Assembly: GCF_023546765.1 (NCBI RefSeq)
Contig: NZ_CP097484.1
Span: 5,058,501 to 5,122,500 of the forward strand
DNA: 64,000 nt
Reading direction: 5' to 3'
Source of the DNA: Methylobacterium tardum
GTDB lineage: Bacteria > Pseudomonadota > Alphaproteobacteria > Rhizobiales > Beijerinckiaceae
The notes below the pieces were generated by a model. The model ran no database searches. It was not told the DNA's origin and saw only the letters and a list, made by a program, of their open reading frames with translations. The position numbers and the translations under genes are program-made. Positions 29,125 through 40,509 of the stretch are shown here, one piece after another (position 1 is the first letter of the stretch; each line of letters opens with the position of its first letter).

Positions 29125-29775
29125 CTAATCACAGCGGGTCCCCGTGCCGGCGCCGTCGAGTTCGAGACGCACGAGCGCGTCCCGCGCCTTCGTGGTGCCG
29201 CGCGCGGCGGCCTTTACGTACCAAGTCCTGGCCGCCGCGGCGTCGGGAGAACCGCCGATCCCGTTGTCGAGGGCGACCGCGTAGCAGTACATCCCCTCCG
29301 GGATGCCCGTCTCGGCTGCGTCGCGGAACCAGGCGCGCGCCTTGGCGTCGCTCTTCTCGAACCGGCGCCCCTGCTGGTAGAGGATCCCGATATTGACCTT
29401 GGCCGCACCGCTGCCCAGTTCGGCCGCGCGCCGATAGGCCTCGAACGCATCCTGGTTCGCGCCCTGCCGGTCGTAGGCGCGGCCGAGCTGGAAATGGAAC
29501 CGGCGCAGACGCGGGGCCTCGGCGATCGCCGCCTGGCATGCCGCTATGGCCGCGCCGGCGCGCAGATCCCGGAAGTTGACGGTCCGCTGCGCGTCGGGGG
29601 CATCCGGGTCCCACGGAGCGCTCGCGAGATGGTCGCAGGACTGCGCAGCCCCGACGCCCGGATCGCCGTCGTGCGCAGAGGACGCGCCACAGGAGATAGA
29701 ACCGACCAGCACAAGGAACCCGATACTTACCGCGGATCTTGGCCTGCCCTCGCTAGAACTGCTCAAGGTCAGCAC
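29125..29775 (-). CDS. secreted SEL1-repeat protein
   Basis: A 216-residue exported protein of SEL1/TPR type. A signal sequence (SAVSIGFLVLVGSISCGASSA) is followed by helical repeats: HFQLGRAYDRQGANQDAFEAYR, AAKVNIGILYQQGRRFEKSDAKARAWF, and YCYAVALDNGIGG with AAARTWYVKAAARG. The Cys after the hydrophobic core could be a lipoprotein cysteine, though the lipobox is weak. SEL1 proteins usually scaffold protein complexes. The start is probably GTG 29775, with GAGAG about 9 bases upstream. It precedes the protease gene by 33 bases. The 233 bases upstream, before the next minus-strand gene, contain no gene that I can see and may hold a promoter. Confidence 0.7.
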   Translation of the reverse strand: MLTLSSSSEGRPRSAVSIGFLVLVGSISCGASSAHDGDPGVGAAQSCDHLASAPWDPDAPDAQRTVNFRDLRAGAAIAACQAAIAEAPRLRRFHFQLGRAYDRQGANQDAFEAYRRAAELGSGAAKVNIGILYQQGRRFEKSDAKARAWFRDAAETGIPEGMYCYAVALDNGIGGSPDAAAARTWYVKAAARGTTKARDALVRLELDGAGTGTRCD

Positions 29776-30008
29776 CAGAGTGTCTCTCGAACACGATTGC
29801 CGCTTTCTACTTATACGCCAGCAGGTTAACGCGGCTACAATCTAAAGTGGTTAAGGCGCACGCGCTGAGATTGCGTGGGAAAACGCAAGGTGATTGTCGC
29901 GGGCCGTGGCAGGGCAGACACACGCGGACGGGGGATCCCCCGATCGCGGCGCGATCCCGCCCGAGCTGTCGGCTGCCGGAGAGCGGCCCTGTTACGACCG
30001 GGCCAGCC

Positions 30009-31189
30009 TCAACGGCAGGTGATCTGAACCGTGAAGTCGCGGGCCTTCTCGGCGATCGCGGCGCCGTCCATCGGGTCCGTCATGCGCACGTTGATCGGCG
30101 CCTCGACGCCGTTCGCCTCGAGGAAGTTGAGGGCGATCGCCGACTTGATGGCGAAGTTGACGTTCTGCGGCACGTCGCCGGAGGCGAAGGCGACCTGCTT
30201 GGATTGCACCACCCCGATCACGTTGCCGAACTGGTCGAGGGCGGGGCCGCCGCTATTGCCCTGCTGAACCGGTGCCGAGATCTGGATCTTGCGGGTGTCG
30301 TCGCCCGAGCCCGCCGTCGCCGTCACGCTGCCGATGGTAAAATTCCCGGTTGAAGCCAGAACATTGCTCTGCGGATAGCCGTAGACGTAGACATTCTCGC
30401 CGAGCCGCGCCCGGATCGAGAGCGGCGGCACCACCTTCTGCGGGAAATCGGTGGTCAGCACCGCGAGGTCGTTGGCGGCGTCCCGGGCGACGAGACGGGC
30501 CCGCAGGGCGGTATGGCCGGGCTGCTGCACGGAGATGTCCGAGCACGCCTCGACCACGTGGTTGTTGGTCAGCAGATGCCCGCGCTCCGACACGTAGAAG
30601 CCGGTTCCGGTGCTTGTCATGCCGGCCTCGAGCTTGCGCGGGTTATCGGGCGCGGGTTCCGCTTTCGCGGCCGCAGTCGTCACGTCCTTCTGGCAGCCGA
30701 TGACGGCGTCGAAGGCCTCCGTGGATCCGACAAGGGACAGGACGGCGATCTGCCGCCCCTGGAAGATCACGTTGATGCTGCCGGACTCGGACAGGTCGGC
30801 GACGAAACGCTCCTTCAGCCCCGACTGATACAATCCGTGCGCGTCTCCGCGCTCGAAGCCCGTGAACGTCCCGTGCCACTTCTGGCGGCCCGCAATCATG
30901 GAGAGCTCGTACTGCCCGCCGACCTCCAGCGAACGCCACTTGGTGTTGGTGAGGGCGGGTACGACGCGCCGCGGGCGCCGTTGAAGCCGAACCACAGCGT
31001 CGTCCCGTCGCCGTAGCTCGCCGCCGCCAGGCAGCCGCCGAGGCTCTCACTGTAGCCGATGGACCAGCCCGCGACCTTGCCGAAGCTCTTGTCGACCGTC
31101 AGCTTCGGGGGCGCGGGCGAGGCGGCAGCGGGGTGAGCCACGCCGCCAACGGCCGCCAGAGCGGCGAAGGCAACCTTCATTCGGGACAT
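30009..31189 (-). CDS. secreted trypsin-like serine protease (frameshifted)
   Basis: An exported protease of about 393 residues. The signal peptide (MKVAFAALAAVGGVAHPAAA) is followed by an unassigned N-terminal domain of about 150 residues. The S1C/DegP-like protease domain has LLTNNHVVEAC (His), AANDLAVLTT (Asp) and QQGNSGGPALDQFGNV (Ser). No PDZ domain is present. The frame breaks in the N-terminal domain. Restoring one base in the G run at 30957-30959 (plus strand) joins FGFNGARGASYP to ALTNTKWRSLE. The second protease in this cluster is a different, membrane-anchored type, so two independent proteolytic activities face the periplasm here. Confidence 0.78.
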
Positions 31190-31224
31190 GCGCGTCGATC
31201 CGGCGTGCGTCGTGGCGCTGGGTC

Positions 31225-31611
31225 TCAGCGCGTCTGGTTGACCGAGGTCGTGGCGTTGCCCCGCGGCGAGGCGAAGGGATCTGCCGACGCGTTCACCACC
31301 TGCGCTCCCGTCGGGCCGGCGGCGGGCTGCATGGGCTGGCGGCTCGCACGAACGACCTTCCGCCGGGGAGCCGGCACGCGCCGAACCTCGTGGATAACGC
31401 GGACGGTACGGCGCGGCGCAGCATAGACGACCACGGGGCGCTCACGCGCCGCCTGCGCGGCAATCGAGCCCGCGATGACGCCGCCGAGGACACCTCCAGC
31501 CAAGCCGCCGAATACGGCACCCGCGCTTTGCGCGTGAGAGGGCGCAGGAGTCAGACTCAGTACGATGATCGCGCCGGCTGCGCCTGCCGACAACAAGAAA
31601 CGCCCTTGCAT
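31225..31611 (-). CDS. small exported glycine-zipper protein
   Basis: A 128-residue protein with a signal peptide (MQGRFLLSAGAAGAIIVLSLTPAPSHAQ). A glycine-zipper-like segment (GAVFGGLAGGVLGGVIAGSIAA) could insert into or span a membrane, and a basic, Arg/Val-rich tail follows (RTVRVIHEVRRVPAPRRKVVRASR). I do not recognise the family; zipper-containing exported proteins are common in Hyphomicrobiales. ATG 31611 is supported by GAGGGTGAG just upstream. It precedes the secreted protease on the same strand by 35 bases, so it is probably the first gene of the minus-strand cluster. Confidence 0.65.
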   Translation of the reverse strand: MQGRFLLSAGAAGAIIVLSLTPAPSHAQSAGAVFGGLAGGVLGGVIAGSIAAQAARERPVVVYAAPRRTVRVIHEVRRVPAPRRKVVRASRQPMQPAAGPTGAQVVNASADPFASPRGNATTSVNQTR

Positions 31612-32425
31612 CAACTCACCCTCTACAGACCAAACCCAGAAGTGACTGCGGCCTGATCGAAGCTTAGCCATATTTATAACCCTGTGAAGGGGGATCGATC
31701 ACATTTTGCGCATTTTAGGTTGCCTCTTGCTGAGCAAGGGCAACGGAAAGTTACGTAGATGGGGTCGGCGACTGCGGTGCAAATTCCAGGGCTCGCCCGG
31801 GTCTGTATGCGACTGAACCATTCCAGCGCTGCGCGGCGTCAAACGTTGAGAGTGCAGTCGAGATTCGTGCCCCATGGAGAAGCGACTTCGCCGCGCAAGC
31901 ACGTCGTGCTTGCCGGATTACAGGCATCGGCGATCCAACAAACCATCGAACCTGGTGCACACTCTCAAGCCACCGGCTCTCGCGATATTTGCTCTGAAAC
32001 GGGATCTGGATGCTGCTGCAGACCTATCAATGATGATTTGATCAACCCAGAAGTGCCCGTTTTGCTTTAAACAAAATCGAAACCAGCAAATGCAATCGAA
32101 AACATATTGCCAGAATTACTGCGCCGCCGAGCGTTCCAGTCGGCAGGGAAGCCGCTGTCGGCAAGCCAAGCGGGCAGATGGATCTGCTCAGCATGGACAT
32201 GGGCAACGCCTCGCGTTCCCGGACTCCGAACCCGCTAGGCTCAGTGGCGGAGCCGGGTCTGTATTTTGATGTTCTCGACCTGCAGGCGGCTGTAGCGGCT
32301 TCGGTGGAGGGTGGTCATCGCGTCGTGCGCCTCGCCGGTCGAGTCGCAGATTTCGTCCGTGACGACGTCGCACTAGCCGGCCCTTCGATGGGCTTCAGAG
32401 CAAAGCCTCGGGGCGACCTTGTCGG
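31612..32425. other. long AT-richer intergenic region
   Basis: About 810 bases without a convincing gene, with lower GC than its flanks, especially at 31660-31760 and 32030-32120. A near-palindrome at 31719-31744 (GTTGCC..CTTGCT / AGCAAG..GGCAAC) could form a hairpin but has no T-tract. A TATAAAT on the minus strand near 31670-31680 could be a -10 element for the gene at 31611. Short open frames here show no domain or ribosome-binding site. Confidence 0.45.
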
Positions 32426-32869
32426 CTAACGGCCGACCTCGTCACCATCCTCCATGGACATGCGGGACTGATCGGCACCGCTCCGTGCGGCGTTCATCGC
32501 GTGTTCCGAGTCTTGCTTCGTCGCACTCTGAGCCATGCCGCCGAACTCGGTCGCCTGCGCCTGCACGGCCGCAAGTTGGCTGCAAGCGAAGTCGGCCTGT
32601 AGCTGCAAGGCCTCTTGGAGGCTCCTGGCCCGAGTTAGCCTCTGCGCAAAGTCGAGGGTCGCTCGAACATTCTGCTCAGCAGCCCGGAGGCTGTAAGACG
32701 CCATGTCTTGCGTGCTCGCACCCGCCGTGTGCGCCCCGCCCTGGGTTGCTGCAACCGTCTGGCGCGCTTCTTCGATGAAACCCTCAAATGCCTGGCGCGC
32801 TTGGTCGATGCCCTTCTCAGCCAGCTCGCGCAACGCGTTCGGCACCTCAAGGTTCGGGGCGATGTTCAC
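32426..32869 (-). CDS. phasin family protein
   Basis: A 147-residue, mostly helical protein matching the phasin family that coats polyhydroxybutyrate granules. It has the ALRELAEKGIDQARQAFEGFIEEARQT amphipathic start, long Ala/Gln-rich helices (AAEQNVRATLDFAQRL, LQLQADFACSQLAAVQAQATEFG) and a polar tail. It uses a GTG start at 32869 with a good ribosome-binding site (GGAGGA, 7 bases upstream). It is divergent from the PHB depolymerase gene, which fits a shared role in storage-granule turnover. The 358-base interval between them has no gene. Confidence 0.85.
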   Translation of the reverse strand: MNIAPNLEVPNALRELAEKGIDQARQAFEGFIEEARQTVAATQGGAHTAGASTQDMASYSLRAAEQNVRATLDFAQRLTRARSLQEALQLQADFACSQLAAVQAQATEFGGMAQSATKQDSEHAMNAARSGADQSRMSMEDGDEVGR

Positions 32870-33227
32870 GAGCGTGTCCTCCGGTCATTTCTTGTAGAGC
32901 AGCGGAAATAATTCGAGAGCCGCACTCAACGAGAACATTGTGGAGGAACCCCGGTTCAACGCGGACGTGGAAGTCGCGGCTGATCGACTGCCACCGCGAG
33001 GGGGCGCTGAAGAAGTTGCACAGGGCTCTGTTGCTCGCCGGCACCACAGCCCCTCAATTGCCGACACGAACCCCAGACAGCCATGGTCAGAACACTTCCG
33101 CGCTGGCAATTTTATGCCAATTTCGCGGGCGATTCGCCCTCGCGGGGTGCATGCAACGCATCATAGTGCCGGAGCGTTGGGCAACTCGGAGATGTGCGGC
33201 CGTGCGGCTGCCGGAGGAACTGCTCGT
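32870..33227. other. divergent intergenic region, phasin/phaZ
   Basis: This 358-base interval lies between the divergent phasin and PHB depolymerase starts. Open frames crossing it show no domain. It probably carries both promoters, but I cannot pick out a confident -35/-10 pair. Confidence 0.45.
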
Positions 33228-34547
33228 ATGCTGTACCTGATGCGTGATGCCTACGACCAGATGCTCTCGCCTATGCGGATGGCGGCAGAGATGGCCCGGA
33301 CCGCTTGCGAGAACCCGTTCAGCCCCCTCGCTTACACCCCGAACGGCCGAGCCGTCGCAGCTTCCTGCGAGCTGTTCGAGCGGGCAACGCGCACCTATCC
33401 CAAGCCGGCTTTCAACCTCCCCACATGTGAACGTGTGGTGTGGGAGCGCCCGTTCTGTCGCGTGATCGCCTTCGGTATGCCTTCGGCGAAGCCGAAATTG
33501 CTGCTGGTCGCCCCACTCTCGGGGCACTACGCGACCCTGCTCCGCGGGACGGTGGCGGCCTTCCTCGACACGCATCAGGTGTTTATCACCGACTGGGCTG
33601 ACGCCAAGAAGGTACCGCTCTCCGCCGGACGCTTCGACCTCGGCGACTACATCGACTACTGCACGGCGATCTTCGAGGCGCTCGGGCCGGACCTGCACGT
33701 CATGGCCGTGTGCCAGCCCTCAGTCCCGGTTCTGGCGGCGATAGCGCGCATGGAAGCCGAGGATCACCCACTGGTGCCGCGCTCAACCGTGCTGGTCGGC
33801 GGCCCGATCGATACCCGCCGCTCACCCACCGCGGTCAACAAGTTGCCGCAGGAGAAGCAGATTGGCTGGTTCAAGCAGCACTGCATTCACCCGGTCCCAT
33901 GGACCCACCAGGGCCACGGCCGTGACGTCTACCCCGGCTTTCTCCAGCTGGCGGGCTTCATCAGCATGAACCTTGACCGCCACCAGACGGCGCACTGGGA
34001 CATGTTCAACCACTTGGTGCAGGGCGACGGCGACTCGGCGGACAAACATCGTGAGTTCTACGACGAGTACCTCGCTGTGATGGACCTCACAGCGGAGTAC
34101 TACCTCCAGACGGTCGAGACCGTGTTCATCGAGCACCTTCTGCCGAGGGGCGAGATGCGCCATCGGGGCAAGCCTGTCGATCCCGCCGCGATCCAGCGCT
34201 GCGCGCTGATGGCGATCGAGGGCGAGAAGGACGACATCACCGGCATCGGCCAGACCCGAGCGGCACTCGACCTGACGCTCAACCTCTCAGCCGAGAAGAA
34301 AGCCTACCATCTCCAGATGGGGGCAGGTCACTACGGCATCTTCAACGGATCGCGGTTCCGAACCGAGATCGTGCCGAAGATCGTCGCGTTCATGGAAGCG
34401 CATGCCGAGCCGGCGATGATTGTGCCTCCGATTTCGCTCGGCCATCTCCTTCCGGACGCCGCTGACCCTGACCTCTCCGTTCCGGCGGCGCTGCTCACGC
34501 ACGATGCGTGCGCGGCCAGCGAGGCAGCTCGCGCGTTGCACGCGTAA
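33228..34547 (+). CDS. phaZ: intracellular polyhydroxybutyrate depolymerase
   Basis: A 439-residue intracellular PHB depolymerase (DepA/PhaZ-type alpha/beta hydrolase), which releases hydroxybutyrate from stored granules. It has the LLLVAPLSGHYATLLRGTV and HQVFITDWADAKKVPLSAGRFDL segments, HVMAVCQPSVPVLAAI (Cys in the nucleophile-elbow position, typical of intracellular PhaZ) and VYPGFLQLAGF. The late region has EGEKDDITGIGQTRAA and the catalytic His in GAGHYGIFNG. ATG 33228 has GGAGG 10 bases upstream; the frame stays open further upstream, but that sequence looks non-coding. Length is normal for the family. It is divergent from the phasin gene. Confidence 0.92.
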   Translation: MLYLMRDAYDQMLSPMRMAAEMARTACENPFSPLAYTPNGRAVAASCELFERATRTYPKPAFNLPTCERVVWERPFCRVIAFGMPSAKPKLLLVAPLSGHYATLLRGTVAAFLDTHQVFITDWADAKKVPLSAGRFDLGDYIDYCTAIFEALGPDLHVMAVCQPSVPVLAAIARMEAEDHPLVPRSTVLVGGPIDTRRSPTAVNKLPQEKQIGWFKQHCIHPVPWTHQGHGRDVYPGFLQLAGFISMNLDRHQTAHWDMFNHLVQGDGDSADKHREFYDEYLAVMDLTAEYYLQTVETVFIEHLLPRGEMRHRGKPVDPAAIQRCALMAIEGEKDDITGIGQTRAALDLTLNLSAEKKAYHLQMGAGHYGIFNGSRFRTEIVPKIVAFMEAHAEPAMIVPPISLGHLLPDAADPDLSVPAALLTHDACAASEAARALHA

Positions 34548-34592
34548 ACGCAGCGGGCTCGCCTGACGAAGCGCGACAGGGCGCAAGGGCGG

Positions 34593-35375
34593 TCAATGGA
34601 CCGTGTCGCAGCCTGACGGGACGCGTGTTGTCGCGCGCTTCGGGTCGGGCGCCCCTCGCATCATGGCGTGTACGGCGTCCTGCTGGAGTTGCTGAAACCG
34701 CTTGTTCAGAGCCTCGCGCTGGTGCTGCCGCTTCTGCCCAAGCTGGTTCAGAACCCGATCCTTCTCGTCGGCAGAACCGGACCAGCCCTCTAGGCGCTCG
34801 CAGTCGATCTGGTAGTTGAACTCGACATCAGCCAAGGCAGCCAAGGTGGCCTGGAGTGAGCCTGTCAGGTCTTCGAGATGGAGACCTGCTGCCCGTATCT
34901 CCAGCACCGGTGCAGCCCATTCCTCGGCTGGAAGATCGGTCGGGCCGGACGCGTTCAGGTTCGTGATCTTGAGAAGGACGTTGGACGCGGCCACCAGATT
35001 GCCCGACGAATCTCGCAGCGGTGTCGGGTAGGGCATGAATGGGATGCGTGTACCATCCGGTCGCTCCAACACGGCCTGCACACCGCGGATGGGCTGCCCT
35101 GACTTGATGGCGACGGCCATCGGGCACTGGTCGAGCGGCAGGAGCGCCCCGTCAGGCGTGTAGATACGCCAGCACCCGCACCAGCGCGTCTTGCCGAGTT
35201 CAGGCCGGTAGCCCCATAGCTCAGCGGCCGAATCGTTGTAGTAGGTCAGCCAACCCTCGGCGTCGGTCGTGTAGACCGGCGACGTGAAATCTCGGAACAG
35301 CTCGGCACGCGACGGCTCGTAGTTCCAGCCGCGGTCAGGAGCGCTGAATTCGAATTCGTCGTCGTCTGGAAACAT
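34593..35375 (-). CDS. PAS-domain protein
   Basis: A 260-residue soluble protein with one PAS domain over residues about 25-145 (FRDFTSPVYTTDAEGWLTYYNDSAAELWGY, WRIYTPDGALLPLDQCPMAVAI, VPLRDSSG-like PTPLRDSSGNLVAASNVLLKIT). A helical region of about 110 residues follows and may form a coiled coil (LNQLGQKRQHQREALNKRFQQLQQDAV). No kinase, cyclase or DNA-binding output domain is present, so it may work through a partner or be a remnant of a larger sensor. ATG 35375 has GGGA about 7 bases upstream. It converges with phaZ. Confidence 0.75.
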   Translation of the reverse strand: MFPDDDEFEFSAPDRGWNYEPSRAELFRDFTSPVYTTDAEGWLTYYNDSAAELWGYRPELGKTRWCGCWRIYTPDGALLPLDQCPMAVAIKSGQPIRGVQAVLERPDGTRIPFMPYPTPLRDSSGNLVAASNVLLKITNLNASGPTDLPAEEWAAPVLEIRAAGLHLEDLTGSLQATLAALADVEFNYQIDCERLEGWSGSADEKDRVLNQLGQKRQHQREALNKRFQQLQQDAVHAMMRGAPDPKRATTRVPSGCDTVH

Positions 35376-37318
<1,943 letters not shown>

Positions 37319-37321
37319 GCC

Positions 37322-38335
37322 ATGCCGCGCATGTCGATGGTCGAAGCCATCCGCGACGCGATGGACGTGATGATGGCGCGCGACGAGAGCGTCGTCGTCT
37401 TCGGCGAGGATGTCGGCTATTTCGGCGGCGTCTTCCGCTGCACTTACGGGCTTCAGCAGAAATACGGAACGTCGCGCTGCTTCGACGCGCCCGTCAGCGA
37501 ATCCGGGATCGTGGGAACGGCCGTCGGCATGGCCGCCTACGGCCTGCGGCCCTGCGTCGAGATTCAATTCGCCGATTACGTGTACCCGGCCTACGACCAG
37601 ATCGTGTCGGAGGCCGCGCGGCTGCGGTATCGCTCGAACGGCGAGTTCACCTGCCCCTTGGTGATCCGCATGCCGACGGGCGGCGGCATCTTCGGCGGAC
37701 AGACCCACAGCCAGAGCCCGGAGGCGCTCTTCACCCACGTCTCGGGGCTCAAGACCGTCGTCCCCTCAAACCCCTACGATGCCAAGGGGCTGCTCATCGC
37801 GGCGATCGAGGATCCGGATCCCGTGATCTTCCTCGAGCCGAAGCGGCTCTACAACGGACCCTTCGACGGACATCACGAGCGCCCCGTCACGCCGTGGTCG
37901 AAGCACGCGGCCAGCGACGTTCCGGCCGGCCACTTCGCTCTCCCGCTCGGAAAGGCGTCCATCGCTCGGGCGGGAACAGACGTCACGGTGCTGGCCTACG
38001 GGACGATGGTGCATGTCGCGCAGGCGGCCGCCGCGGAGACGGGCATCGACGCCGAGATCATCGATCTGCGGACCCTGGTTCCATACGATCTCGACACGAT
38101 GGTGGCCTCCGTCGCCAAGACCGGTCGCTGCGTGGTCATCCACGAAGCGACGCTGACGTCGGGGTTCGGCGCAGAACTGGCAGCCCTCATCCAGGAGACC
38201 TGCTTCTACCATCTTGAGGCGCCGGTCGCCCGGGTTGCCGGATGGGACACGCCCTATCCGCACGCGCAGGAATGGGACTACTTCCCCGGTCCGGGACGCG
38301 TGGCGCGTGCGCTGGTCGAGACGGTGGAGGCCTGA
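37322..38335 (+). CDS. bkdA2: branched-chain 2-oxoacid dehydrogenase E1 beta subunit
   Basis: A 337-residue transketolase-like beta subunit that pairs with the preceding alpha subunit to form the E1 heterotetramer. Family segments include MSMVEAIRDAMDVMM, VVVFGEDVGYFGGVF, APVSESGIVGTAVGMAAYGLRP and EIQFADYVYPAYDQIVSEAARLRYRS. VIRMPTGGGIFGGQTHSQSPE and a late EIIDLRTLVPYD are also present. It is closest in pattern to BkdA2 rather than PdhB. It starts 3 bases after the E1 alpha stop and ends 1 base before the E2 start codon, so the three genes form one operon. Confidence 0.93.
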   Translation: MPRMSMVEAIRDAMDVMMARDESVVVFGEDVGYFGGVFRCTYGLQQKYGTSRCFDAPVSESGIVGTAVGMAAYGLRPCVEIQFADYVYPAYDQIVSEAARLRYRSNGEFTCPLVIRMPTGGGIFGGQTHSQSPEALFTHVSGLKTVVPSNPYDAKGLLIAAIEDPDPVIFLEPKRLYNGPFDGHHERPVTPWSKHAASDVPAGHFALPLGKASIARAGTDVTVLAYGTMVHVAQAAAAETGIDAEIIDLRTLVPYDLDTMVASVAKTGRCVVIHEATLTSGFGAELAALIQETCFYHLEAPVARVAGWDTPYPHAQEWDYFPGPGRVARALVETVEA

Positions 38336-38336
38336 C

Positions 38337-39551
38337 ATGGGCGAGCACCTGATCACCATGCCCGATGTCGGCGAGGGGATTGCCGAAGCCGAACTGGCCG
38401 AGTGGTTCGTGACAGTGGGCGAGCTCGTCCATGAGGACACCGTGCTGGCCGCCGTCACCACCGACAAGGCGACCGCGGAGCTTCCCTCCCCGGTGACGGG
38501 GCGCGTCGTATGGCTTGGGGGCGAGGCCGGCGACATCGTCGCTGTCGGCGCGCCGCTGATCCGCTTGGCAGTCGAGGATGCGGGCGATGCAGACCAAGTC
38601 CCCGACGGCCTCCCCATCCCGAACGCGGATCCGCCCTCCCCTGCGCCCGGCCATGATCCTGCCGCCGCGCATAGGGAGGGCGAGAAGGCGAGCGCGTCGC
38701 CGGCGGTCAGGCATCGCGCACGCAAGGCCGGAATCGATCTGGGTCGTGTGCCCGGCTCGGGGCCTTCAGGCCGCGTGACGCACGAAGATCTCGACGCCTA
38801 TCTGACCGGTGACGCGCGCGGGACGGGAACGCCCAGCCTGAGGCCGAACACAACGGTCGAACAGATCAAAGTCACGGGTGTCCGCCGCAAGATCGCGGAG
38901 AAGATGACCCTCGCGGCTTCGCGCATTCCCCACATCACCTATGTCGAGGAGGTCGACGTCACGGCGCTCGAGGATCTCAGGTCCACGCTCAACGCGAACA
39001 GGCGCGCGGAGCGACCGAAGCTGACGCTGCTCCCGTTCCTGATGCAGGCTCTGGTGAGAGCCATCGCCGACCAGCCGCATCTGAACGCGCTCTACGACGA
39101 TGAAGCCGGCATCCTCCACCAGCACGGCAGCGTGCATGTCGGTGTCGCGACCCAGACCCCCGCGGGTCTCGTCGTTCCCGTCGTCCGGCACGTGGAGGCG
39201 CGGGACCTGTGGGACTGCGGCGCCGAACTGACCCGCGTCACGGAGGCGGCCCGAACGGGCTCCGCCACGCGGCAGGAATTGGGCGGCTCGGCGATCACCG
39301 TCACCTCGCTCGGTGCCCTGGGCGGCATCGCCTCGACCCCGATCATCAACCATCCGGAGGTCGCCATCATCGGCGTCAACAGGATCGCGACGCGGCCGGT
39401 CTGGAACGGGGCGGCGTTCATCCCGCGCAAGATGATGAATCTGTCGTCGAGCTTCGACCATCGCGTCATCGACGGCTGGGATGCGGCTGTGTTCGTCCAG
39501 CGGATCAAGACGCTCTTGGAAACGCCGGCTCTGATCTTCGTGGATGCGTAG
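38337..39551 (+). CDS. bkdB: branched-chain 2-oxoacid dehydrogenase E2 (dihydrolipoyl acyltransferase)
   Basis: A 404-residue E2 core of the BCKDH complex. An N-terminal lipoyl domain (lipoylated Lys in VTTDKATAELP) is followed by a Pro/Ala linker. A peripheral-subunit-binding domain comes next (SPAVRHRARKAGIDLGRVPGSGPSGRVTHEDL). The C-terminal acyltransferase has the active-site SSFDHRVIDGWDAA. It transfers the acyl group to CoA and binds E1 and E3. Only one lipoyl domain is present. The gene converges with the CitE-like gene, with 63 bases between the stops. Confidence 0.92.
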   Translation: MGEHLITMPDVGEGIAEAELAEWFVTVGELVHEDTVLAAVTTDKATAELPSPVTGRVVWLGGEAGDIVAVGAPLIRLAVEDAGDADQVPDGLPIPNADPPSPAPGHDPAAAHREGEKASASPAVRHRARKAGIDLGRVPGSGPSGRVTHEDLDAYLTGDARGTGTPSLRPNTTVEQIKVTGVRRKIAEKMTLAASRIPHITYVEEVDVTALEDLRSTLNANRRAERPKLTLLPFLMQALVRAIADQPHLNALYDDEAGILHQHGSVHVGVATQTPAGLVVPVVRHVEARDLWDCGAELTRVTEAARTGSATRQELGGSAITVTSLGALGGIASTPIINHPEVAIIGVNRIATRPVWNGAAFIPRKMMNLSSSFDHRVIDGWDAAVFVQRIKTLLETPALIFVDA

Positions 39552-39614
39552 CTCGGCACCGCCTCGTGCCGGATGTTTGCCCTGAGGCCATCCGGCTTGC
39601 ACGCGGTCCCGGCC

Positions 39615-40504
39615 TCACGCACGGCCCTGAGGGGCGCCCCGGTCGAAGCGCTCCAGCAGTCGCTCGGCGCGGCGCAGGTGGGGACGGTCGAGCATGGCCC
39701 CAGCCTGCCCGATCACCCCCGTCCCCGGCGAACCCGCGAAGGCCGCGACCACGGCCCGCGCTTCGGCCAAGGCCGCCTCAGAGGGCGAGAAGGCCGCGTT
39801 GATGATCGGGACTTGAGCCGGGTGGATCGCCAATTTCCCGACGAAACCGTCCCGGTGGGCCTCGCGGCATTCCCGTTCGAGCGCCGCGAGGTCCCGATAG
39901 GCGAGATGAACCGTGTCGATCGCGTCTGTCTCGGCTGCGGCCGCCGCGAGCAGGGTGAGGTCGCGCGCGAGGCGATACGGACCGGTCCAGGCTCCGGTCC
40001 CGTCGCGGTTGGTCTCGGCTCCCAGATCGGCGCAGAGGTCCTCCGCCCCCAGGTGAGCCCGCAGAGACGCGGATGCCCCTCGGACAGGGTCGTCAGCGCG
40101 AGGACGGCGCGGGCCGTCTCGGTGGCGATGGGCAGGATCCGCGTCGCGCCGGCAGCGATGCCGCTGGCGGCCTCGAACCGGTGCAGATGTGCATCGAGCG
40201 CGCGGATGTCCGCGCTCATGACGGCTTTGGGCAGCATGATGCCGTAAGGTCGCGCCGGCATCACCGCCGCGAGGTCGTCCTCCGCCCAGCCCGTCCCGAG
40301 GGCGTTCACGCGCACGAAAACCAGCGGCCCCCCGGCGGTGCTCCCGACCTCCTCCAGGAACGCGGCGGCCTGCCGGCGCGCCGCCGCCTTACCGCTCGCG
40401 GCGACCGAGTCCTCCAGGTCGATGATGAGGGCGTCGGCGCCGGCGTTCAGCGCCGTCTCGAGCTTCCGCGGGGCGTCGCCCGGAACGAACAGCAGCGCGC
40501 GCAT
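39615..40504 (-). CDS. CitE/HpcH-HpaI-family CoA-ester lyase (frameshifted)
   Basis: An aldolase-type lyase of the CitE/malyl-CoA lyase family. It opens with MRALLFVPGDAPRKLETALNAGADALIIDLEDSV and continues with VFVRVNAL, GIMLPKA and a GLTWGAEDL metal/substrate loop. The C-terminal part (KLAIHPAQVPIINAAFSPS) is in another frame. One extra base in the C run at 40046-40050 (plus strand) gives GAEDLCADLGAE and joins the halves into about 296 residues. It is the last gene of an isovaleryl-CoA operon, 5 bases after maoC. It may cleave 3-hydroxy-3-methylglutaryl-CoA or a related malyl-CoA; the exact substrate cannot be read from the sequence. Confidence 0.75.
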
Positions 40505-40509
40505 CGGCG

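Noticed and set aside
31719..31744. hairpin as a rho-independent terminator
   Set aside because: The stem is good but no T-run follows on either strand.
31759..32070. 103-codon plus-strand open frame
   Set aside because: No domain, no ribosome-binding site and composition unlike neighbouring genes.
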